From the NCBI RefSeq assembly GCF_002738225.1, contig NZ_PEBQ01000108.1, positions 36,530 through 100,529 on the forward strand: a stretch of DNA of 64,000 bases. Reading direction: 5' to 3'. The notes below the pieces were generated by a model. That model made no database searches, was not told the DNA's origin, and worked only from the letters and a program-made list of their open reading frames with translations. The DNA is from Acetobacter pomorum (GTDB lineage: Bacteria > Pseudomonadota > Alphaproteobacteria > Acetobacterales > Acetobacteraceae). The translations under genes and the position numbers were made by a program. This document shows, piece by piece, positions 58,011 to 64,000 of this stretch (positions are counted from its first letter, which is position 1; the number at the start of each line of letters is the position of its first letter).

Positions 58011-58457
58011 CATTTCAGACATAAATATCTGAAAATACTACTTTTCATGGAAAGCAAAAATTAAACATTTTCTATATTTATATGTAAACTTATTACATAT
58101 AAATATTTCTTATTCTTCGTTATTTTAATATCATACAAAAACAAAATATTCCTTTAAACCATGCATGTCATATTCCATATCATCTTAAATGATATGTATG
58201 CGTTTACATAAAACGCGCACATACCCTATAGCAGAACAATAAACCCGAACGCATCATTACATATCTCAAAAATATTACCGTTTATTTATTATTTGGGATG
58301 AACAATTTTTCCTGCACTCCCATGAATTCCTGCACTCCCATGAATAATGTTCTTTTATGGACAATTATGAGATGAAATTATGCCTGCACTATTCACAAAC
58401 TACAGTTAAAGGAGTATGTGATGTGGGTATTCACACCAAATTCCCATTGGATTTATC
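58011..58457. other. AT-rich intergenic region upstream of mucR
   Basis: About 445 bases with far lower GC than any other part of the window, made largely of A/T runs (for example TATTTATATGTAAAC, TTTATTTATTATTTGG). No open frame of note. It contains an 18-bp tandem repeat at 58310-58345 and probably the mucR promoter. AT-rich DNA of this kind is the typical binding substrate of Ros/MucR and IHF proteins, both encoded immediately downstream. Confidence 0.7.
58310..58345. repeat. Two perfect copies of an 18-bp tandem repeat
   Basis: TCCTGCACTCCCATGAAT occurs twice in direct succession, 58310-58327 and 58328-58345, inside AT-rich DNA about 110 bases before mucR. A third, partial CCTGCACT occurs near 58382. 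It might be an operator repeat or a recent slippage event. Confidence 0.85.
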
Positions 58458-58922
58458 ATGAGTGAGAACCAGGACTACTCTCCCCTCCTTGATTTGGTAT
58501 CAGAGATTGTTTCCGCACACGTCTCTAATAACCAGACAGACCCAGCTCTTATCCCGGGCATGATCCGTGATATTTATCAGGCTCTGAAAACAGCTGAACT
58601 TCCGCAGAATGAGCCAGAAAAGCTGCAGCCGGCTGTGCCAGTAAAGCGCTCTGTGTTTCCAGATTACATTATCTGTCTGGAAGATGGGAAAAAGCTTAAA
58701 ATGCTCAAGCGCCACCTCCAAAGCGCTTATGGCATGACACCTGAACAGTATCGTGAGCGGTGGGGTCTGCCGGCAGACTACCCCATGGTTGCCCCCAATT
58801 ATGCAGAACGCCGTTCTACCTTGGCGCGTGAAATCGGCCTTGGCCGCAAAATTCATGACGTAGGGGATGAAGAAGAACAGGGCGGCCGCGGGCGCCGTAG
58901 CAAGAAGTCTCCTGCAGCGTAA
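58458..58922 (+). CDS. mucR: Ros/MucR family transcriptional regulator
   Basis: 154 residues. Ros/MucR proteins are AT-rich-DNA-binding, H-NS-like repressors of exopolysaccharide and surface genes. The signature region is VFPDYIICLEDGKKLKMLKRHLQSAYGMTPEQYRERWGLPADYPMV, shown here only in pieces: CLEDGKKLKMLKRHL (73-87) and MTPEQYRERWGLP (93-105). Cys73, Asp76 and His86 fit the known ligands of MucR, but the fourth ligand position has Ala90 where His is expected, so zinc binding may be lost. The N-terminal 55 residues should give oligomerisation. It is preceded by the AT-rich spacer. Confidence 0.9.
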   Translation: MSENQDYSPLLDLVSEIVSAHVSNNQTDPALIPGMIRDIYQALKTAELPQNEPEKLQPAVPVKRSVFPDYIICLEDGKKLKMLKRHLQSAYGMTPEQYRERWGLPADYPMVAPNYAERRSTLAREIGLGRKIHDVGDEEEQGGRGRRSKKSPAA

Positions 58923-59069
58923 ATATTTCAGGAACTGACTACAAAAAAGTCTGGCGGTATTTCTCTGGTTCATACTGTCAGACTTTTCTGTCTTGACGTC
59001 TTCTTCATCATTACGGAATGTGCTGAGTATAAATATTGTAAGCACAACAGCCGGGTGGGAGAACTTAAG

Positions 59070-59381
59070 ATGACCAGATCCGAGCTGATTACAGCCCTGA
59101 TGCAAAAAAACCCGCATCTTCAGCTGAAAGAAGCAACGCGACTTGTAAATATTGTATTTGGCAGCATTACCAGTAGCCTCGCGGAAGGTAATCGCGTGGA
59201 ATTACGTGGATTTGGTGCATTTTCCGTAAAAGAGCGAGACCCACGCATTGGCCGCAACCCCAAAACTGGGGTGCAGGTTCATGTTGGCAAAAAGCTTGTT
59301 CCCTTCTTTAAAACAGGAAAAGAACTTCATCAGCGGCTGAACAAGCCTGTTGCTGGTAAATCTGCACGAAAATCAGCCTGA
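59070..59381 (+). CDS. ihfB: Integration host factor subunit beta
   Basis: 103 residues from ATG 59070 ([20 protein letters not shown]) with GTGGGAG upstream. Forms the sequence-specific DNA-bending IHF heterodimer with IhfA. Core [21 protein letters not shown], the intercalating-proline beta arm, and the [19 protein letters not shown] ending mark the beta subunit. Follows mucR by 147 bases, so two nucleoid-type proteins are neighbours. Its stop overlaps the stop of the convergent UdgX gene by nine bases. Confidence 0.95.
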   Translation: MTRSELITALMQKNPHLQLKEATRLVNIVFGSITSSLAEGNRVELRGFGAFSVKERDPRIGRNPKTGVQVHVGKKLVPFFKTGKELHQRLNKPVAGKSARKSA

Positions 59382-60635
59382 TTGAGCTGCAATAAAATTC
59401 AGCGCCATACGTAAATCTTCTACAAAGCGTGCATATTCACGTGCTTTGGCATCCTCACTGGGTAAACGCAGCAAATAGGACGGATGAACCGTAACCAAAC
59501 CTGAAGACTGCTCATCCAACTGAAAGATGCGCGAGCGCTCGCGTGAGATCGTAACAGGGCGCTTAAGCAGGCTTTGTGCAGCTGTTACGCCGAGCATAAC
59601 AATTAACTTGGGCTGCACCAGCCGACGCTCTGCATCCAGCCAGATTCGGCATGCTTCAACAGATTCCTGATCTGGCTTCTGATGCAGGCGCCTGTTGTTT
59701 CTCCAAATAAAACGAAAATGTTTTACGGCATTTGTCACATAAACGTGATTACGCTGAATACCTGCTTCTTCTAATGCCCGGTCGAACACCTTGCCTGCTG
59801 GTCCAACAAATGGATGCCCCGCCAGATCTTCCTGATCTCCCGGTTGCTCTCCAACAAACATGAGTGGTGTATTTTCTGCACCTTCTCCAAAAACCGTCCG
59901 CTTGGCGGGCTCCCATAAGGAACAAGCACGACAATCCATTGCTTCTGCACCGAGAGACAATAAAGAGGATGCCTGTGCAACATCTTTCAATGTGGGCACC
60001 AGAACCGTGTTAGGGTAGCCTTGCCATATGCCCTGCCCATCCATCTGCCACATATCAGCAGATACATGCTGGGCTTCTGCCTCACCCACAGCAAAATGCA
60101 GCTGGTTTCCATCCCACCACATACGCCGATACGGTGTGATAACCTCCCACGGCTGGGCGTCCCGTTCTATGCAGAAATGCGCATTTGCTTCTATAATATA
60201 ATTCTGTGGGGCGTAATGTAGGCTTTTACTTTGGCGTTGAAGGCTGAATTCTGAAAATGCCAGACGGAATTGCTCTGTTTCTTGCTTAACACTGTGCACA
60301 AGCGCACGTAACTGCTGAATATCTTCATCTTCACGCAAGTTCGTCATATCCAACAAATCATGCGTAAAACGATACACAACCCGGTATAAAAGCGCGAAGC
60401 GTTCAGGCTGATGTGCCTGTAATGCTTCCAACACTGCTGTGACCAACTTTCGCGGTAAATTGAGTGGCGGATCATTTTCAGCAGACTCTGGAGCTTCTAG
60501 CGCCCAAGGTATTTGCCCCTGCTCTGCTACCCGCCATGTTATACTTTCAGGAAGCACCTGCTTTTGCACATAATGGCGCGTTGCCGCCCGCCATGTTGCC
60601 ATATCCACCTGATGTGCCAGTACAATCTCAACCAT
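59373..60635 (-). CDS. DUF4130 protein fused to UdgX-type uracil-DNA glycosylase
   Basis: 420 residues. N-terminal about 215 residues resemble the DUF4130 (putative DNA-metabolism) family; the C-terminal 200 residues are a family-4/5-like uracil-DNA glycosylase of the UdgX type. Seen: Fe-S cysteines starting [18 protein letters not shown], active-site [22 protein letters not shown], and the loop NNRRLHQKP that corresponds to the KRRIH loop whose His makes UdgX cross-link covalently to the uracil-excision site. The C-terminal HPSYLLRLP motif is present. Tail to tail with ihfB. A partner radical-SAM gene often seen nearby is not in the window. Confidence 0.87.
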   Translation of the reverse strand: MVEIVLAHQVDMATWRAATRHYVQKQVLPESITWRVAEQGQIPWALEAPESAENDPPLNLPRKLVTAVLEALQAHQPERFALLYRVVYRFTHDLLDMTNLREDEDIQQLRALVHSVKQETEQFRLAFSEFSLQRQSKSLHYAPQNYIIEANAHFCIERDAQPWEVITPYRRMWWDGNQLHFAVGEAEAQHVSADMWQMDGQGIWQGYPNTVLVPTLKDVAQASSLLSLGAEAMDCRACSLWEPAKRTVFGEGAENTPLMFVGEQPGDQEDLAGHPFVGPAGKVFDRALEEAGIQRNHVYVTNAVKHFRFIWRNNRRLHQKPDQESVEACRIWLDAERRLVQPKLIVMLGVTAAQSLLKRPVTISRERSRIFQLDEQSSGLVTVHPSYLLRLPSEDAKAREYARFVEDLRMALNFIAAQSG

Positions 60636-60662
60636 ATCCGGCCTCTTTTACTCTTTTGTCGA

Positions 60663-62213
60663 TCAGCGACGCTTGCGGTTCAAACGGCTACGTAAAGCTG
60701 CCAGCACTTCTGCCAAGTCCATAACGCCCAGTATGTGTAGCATTGCTGCGTAGAACATGCCGCCTACACCGACCATAACGGTCAACCACAATAACCGGAG
60801 GATAAAATGCGCAGGTAGCGGCAATAAAGTTTCCAGCCCTACCAGCAATATTGCCATTACGGCAGCTCCCAGCCCTACCCGGCCGATGCCGCCCAATGTT
60901 TCTGGCGCAAGCAACAGCGCATTTTTTTGCCGAAGCAAAAGGGCCAGCACTGCCACGTTTATGCACGCCGCCAAACTACTGGCCAAAGGTGGCCCCATAT
61001 GCACCAACGGCTTCATGAACAGCAGATTAAGCAAGAAATTCAGCAGCAGAACACCAATGCCAATATAAACCGGCGTGCGCGTATCACCTCGCGCAAAAAA
61101 TGCCGGAGAAAGCACTTTCACCATTACAAAAGCAGGCAGACCAACAGCATAGGCCCTTAAGGATTGTGCTGAAAGCAGGGCATCATGCTCGGTAAAAGAT
61201 CCGTGGCCAAACAGAACGATCATGATAGGTCCTGCCAACACCAACAAGCCAGCTACAGCCGGAAGGGTTAGTAGCAGAACATACTCAATGGATCGATTTT
61301 GGGCAGCATGAGCTGCATCTGTTTCTCCCGCGGCTAAATGGCGCGTCAGAACAGGCAAAAGTGTGGTGCCAGCAGCAGCCCCCAAAACCCCCAAAGGCAA
61401 TTGGTTAATCCGGTCTGCAAAATACATCAGGGAAACACTGCCAGCCGGAAGCAACGTGCCAATAATAGTATCAATGGTGAGGTTAATCTGCCCAACACCA
61501 CTGCCAATCAGCCCCGGCACCATACGGCGCAGCAACAGGCGAATACGGGGCGTAAGAGCCGGCCATAAAGGTGTGAGGCCAAAATGCGCACGCTCGCATG
61601 CCCAGAACAACAACCCCAGTTGCGCAACGCCCGATGCAGTTACGCCCCATGCCGCAGCATAAGCAACATTTGGCAAAAAAGGAGACGCCAGAAGAATGGC
61701 CGCAATACCCACTACATTGAAGGCCAGATATGCTGCCGAGGCCACACCAAACCTATGCAAGCCATTTAAAACGCCAGCCAATAAAGCCGCCGCACAAATT
61801 AACACCAGATAAGGAAAAGTAATCCGGCTGAGGCTGACAGCCAGAGCGTATCTCTCCCCACTTTGCAAAAAACCGGGCGCAATAACTTTAAGAACCTGCG
61901 GCATAAAAATTTCGCCCAGCACGCATAAAAATACCAGCCAGACAAGCATGACGCCTAAAGCCCTGCGCGCAAAAAGCTGAGCTTCTTCCTTGCCCTCTTT
62001 TGTCAGCAAGGCAGAAAACAGCGGTACAAAGGCTGCGTTAAACGCGCCCTCACCAAACAGACGCCGGAACATGTTGGGCAGACGAAACGCAACCTGATAG
62101 GCATCTTGCAATGCCCCTGCCCCCATAAAGGCCGCCAGAAGCTGATCCCGAACAAGACCAAGAACACGGCTGAGCATTGTCCAGCCGCCAACGGTAAGGA
62201 AATTTTTGAGCAT
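60663..62213 (-). CDS. murJ: Lipid II flippase MurJ
   Basis: 516 residues with 14 membrane helices. Exports lipid II for peptidoglycan synthesis. Family start MLKNFLTVGGWTMLSRVLGLVRD, GEGAFNAAFVPLF and the charged loop motifs RRFGVxxAAYLAFN-like. It lies 27 bases upstream of the UdgX gene start, so the two may be co-transcribed. Confidence 0.96.
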   Translation of the reverse strand: MLKNFLTVGGWTMLSRVLGLVRDQLLAAFMGAGALQDAYQVAFRLPNMFRRLFGEGAFNAAFVPLFSALLTKEGKEEAQLFARRALGVMLVWLVFLCVLGEIFMPQVLKVIAPGFLQSGERYALAVSLSRITFPYLVLICAAALLAGVLNGLHRFGVASAAYLAFNVVGIAAILLASPFLPNVAYAAAWGVTASGVAQLGLLFWACERAHFGLTPLWPALTPRIRLLLRRMVPGLIGSGVGQINLTIDTIIGTLLPAGSVSLMYFADRINQLPLGVLGAAAGTTLLPVLTRHLAAGETDAAHAAQNRSIEYVLLLTLPAVAGLLVLAGPIMIVLFGHGSFTEHDALLSAQSLRAYAVGLPAFVMVKVLSPAFFARGDTRTPVYIGIGVLLLNFLLNLLFMKPLVHMGPPLASSLAACINVAVLALLLRQKNALLLAPETLGGIGRVGLGAAVMAILLVGLETLLPLPAHFILRLLWLTVMVGVGGMFYAAMLHILGVMDLAEVLAALRSRLNRKRR

Positions 62214-62437
62214 GACAGGATCAGTTCTTAATATGCCGCAGGAAACTGCGCGACACTACCGAAAGTATCAGAAAAAGATACGGGAATATGATCCTTATGC
62301 AGCATATCTGGTTATGGCATAGGCACGGCTGCCATAGCGCGATATGGTTTGATAACTAAGCTTATGCTCACCACAGCATACAAGGTATGCTGAAGATAGA
62401 ATGTTATTGCGGAACCCCTGGGAGAACACACCGGAAT

Positions 62438-63559
62438 ATGCCCGATTCATTGCCATCACAATTTCTTCCGGATTCACCACGGTGCTCTCTTATCAAACCA
62501 AGCCAGCGTTCTCGCCGGGGGCAGGAAATGGCGCGTACTATCCTCGCGCTGTTTATTGTGGGCGTAGCCGTTTACACCATTCAGGGTTTTTTACCTGCAT
62601 TGGCGTGGGGAAGCGTTTTTGCCATTGCGACATGGCCTCTTTATACGCGCGCCTGCAATAAATGGCCCCATGCTGCCTCTGGCACGCTTTTGCCCCTGCT
62701 GTTTACAGCCGCCATGGCATTGTTATTTGTTATTCCCCTTACCCTTGTCACTCTGGAAGCCGTAGGGGAAGCCCAAAGCGCGCTGGAATGGTTATCTCAT
62801 GCGCGTGAATACGGTGTGCCTGTGCCAGATACCATCCACCGCCTGCCATTTGGCAGTGCCGCCATAAGCAAATGGTGGCAGGCGCATCTTTCAGACCCGA
62901 GAGACCTTTCTGGCATGCTGGGTAATCTGGATAGCAAAGGCGTGGCTGTTACGCGGGCTGTGGGCTCACAGGTAGCGCATCGTGCCACGCTGTTCTGTTT
63001 TTCCATTCTTACCCTATTTTTCCTTTATAAAGATGGGCTTTCCGTTATCCGCCAATGCCGGGTGGTTTCATGCCGCGCTTTTGGCAAACGGGGGGAAAGC
63101 ATTGGCCGCCAAATTGTGGCTTCCATTCATGGTTCTGTTCAGGGGTTGGTGCTGGTTGGCATTGGGGAAGGTTTGCTGCTTGGCGTTATTTACGTGTTTG
63201 CACATGCGCCACACCCTGCCCTGTTTGGCGTTATCACAGCCGTAGCGGCCATGATTCCTTTTTGCGCCATGATAGCTGTCGGGTTGGTTTCTCTGCTTAT
63301 TCTGGTTCAGGGCAGCTCGGTTGCGGCCATTACAACCTTTTGCATTGGCGCTGTTATTATTTTTACAGCCGACCATTTTATCCGCCCTGCCCTTATTGGC
63401 GGCAGCACCAAGCTCCCTTTCCTTTGGGTGCTTCTAGGCATTTTGGGCGGTGCCGAAACATGGGGCCTTATTGGCCTGTTTATTGGCCCTGCGGTTATGG
63501 CTGCGCTTAATCTGCTTTGGTGCCGGTGGGCATACGGAAACAACCCAAAAGCCAGCTAG
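62438..63559 (+). CDS. AI-2E family transporter (YdiK type)
   Basis: 373 residues from ATG 62438 (MPDSLPSQFLPDSPRCS); ATG 62528 (MARTILALFIVGVAVY) is equally possible and closer to the family start. About eight membrane helices in the AI-2E/PerM fold; family blocks FLPALAWGSVFAIATWPLY, KLPFLWVLLGILGGAETWGLIGLFIGP. Members are membrane permeases of mostly unknown substrate. Its stop codon lies in the downstream hairpin. Confidence 0.9.
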   Translation: MPDSLPSQFLPDSPRCSLIKPSQRSRRGQEMARTILALFIVGVAVYTIQGFLPALAWGSVFAIATWPLYTRACNKWPHAASGTLLPLLFTAAMALLFVIPLTLVTLEAVGEAQSALEWLSHAREYGVPVPDTIHRLPFGSAAISKWWQAHLSDPRDLSGMLGNLDSKGVAVTRAVGSQVAHRATLFCFSILTLFFLYKDGLSVIRQCRVVSCRAFGKRGESIGRQIVASIHGSVQGLVLVGIGEGLLLGVIYVFAHAPHPALFGVITAVAAMIPFCAMIAVGLVSLLILVQGSSVAAITTFCIGAVIIFTADHFIRPALIGGSTKLPFLWVLLGILGGAETWGLIGLFIGPAVMAALNLLWCRWAYGNNPKAS

Positions 63560-63577
63560 GCTTTTGGGTTGTTTTGT
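63541..63577 (+). terminator. Terminator overlapping the stop codon of the AI-2E gene
   Basis: AACCCAAAAGCC/GGCTTTTGGGTT (63542-63553 with 63559-63570), a 12-bp stem, loop AGCTA, then GTTTTGT. The TAG stop codon sits in the loop and first base of the arm. Confidence 0.8.
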
Positions 63578-63601
63578 AACACTGATTTTTCACAGAAAAT
63601 A

Positions 63602-63675
63602 TCGGGCAGGCGGGATTCGAACCCACGACCCCCAGTCCCCCAGACTGATGCGCTACCAGACTGCGCTACTGCCCG
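63602..63675 (-). tRNA. tRNA-Pro(GGG)
   Basis: 74 bases, acceptor CGGGCAG/CTGCCCG, D arm TAGCGCAGTCTGGTAGCGCA, anticodon loop CTGGGGG giving GGG (stem TCAGT/ACTGG), T arm GGTTCGAATCC. No CCA is encoded (the next bases are TAT), unlike the other two tRNA genes in the window. Confidence 0.94.
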
Positions 63676-63739
63676 TTAAGTGTGGAGTGGTGTTTAGCAG
63701 GAGGTTTTCTACAACACAACCCACCCCTTACACAATTTT

Positions 63740-64000
<261 letters not shown>

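Noticed and set aside
58458..58922. Loss of two zinc ligands in MucR
   Set aside because: The Asp in the second position is a normal ligand in MucR relatives, so only the last His position is truly altered; the claim was reduced accordingly.

Overview
The window reads as chromosomal DNA of an acetic acid bacterium (Acetobacteraceae, most like Acetobacter). This rests on the gene set and protein styles: a hup-lon-clpX-clpP-tig block, a complete suf operon with SufU and SufT, a heme O synthase with only remnants of a cytochrome oxidase operon, PmtA, a Ros/MucR regulator and an ATM1-type exporter. The genus is inferred from protein style, not from a database search. Genes are densely packed. I see no insertion sequence, phage, CRISPR array or plasmid gene, so this is core chromosome; the unusual content lies inside individual genes.

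Left part, 1-10 kb (minus strand): the start of a nuo (complex I) operon (nuoA-nuoB-nuoC, nuoC cut by the window edge), tRNA-Val, HU, then the proteostasis run lon, clpX, clpP and trigger factor, tRNA-Leu and the NAD(P)H-hydrate repair enzyme. 10-22 kb: a small CopD-like membrane protein, a DEAD-box helicase with a long low-complexity N-terminus and an RlmD/TrmA-type Fe-S methyltransferase (plus strand). These converge on the SUF operon, an Rrf2 regulator followed by sufB-C-D-S-U-T-A with many start/stop overlaps. A DUF445 protein lies upstream.

22-38 kb: a divergent PEP-carboxylase homologue, a secreted alpha/beta hydrolase lacking its nucleophile serine, a stand-alone fusA, rpmB, an ATM1-like ABC exporter, a DUF4743/NUDIX protein, glnD and mutS. 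38-48 kb: a TPR-glycosyltransferase fusion, M32 carboxypeptidase, a Yellow/royal-jelly-type secreted protein, thrC, an M16 protease coupled to PmbA/TldE, and a Tim44-domain protein.

48-64 kb: a three-gene remnant in the order coxA-like, ctaB, coxF-like. The subunit-I-like protein has lost the CuB and high-spin heme ligands but keeps both low-spin heme histidines. Next come pmtA, gshB, a translationally coupled Lrp / GT2-GtrA / GT39 operon, trxB and a LysR gene. An AT-rich 450-bp spacer precedes a MucR regulator, followed by IHF-beta, a DUF4130-UdgX repair fusion, murJ, an AI-2E family transporter, tRNA-Pro, and a truncated gene whose protein carries a long Pro-Glu dipeptide repeat.

The best candidate for something undescribed is the oxidase remnant at 48.05-50.4 kb. 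The divergent PEPC, the Gly-for-Ser hydrolase and the UdgX fusion also merit a second look.
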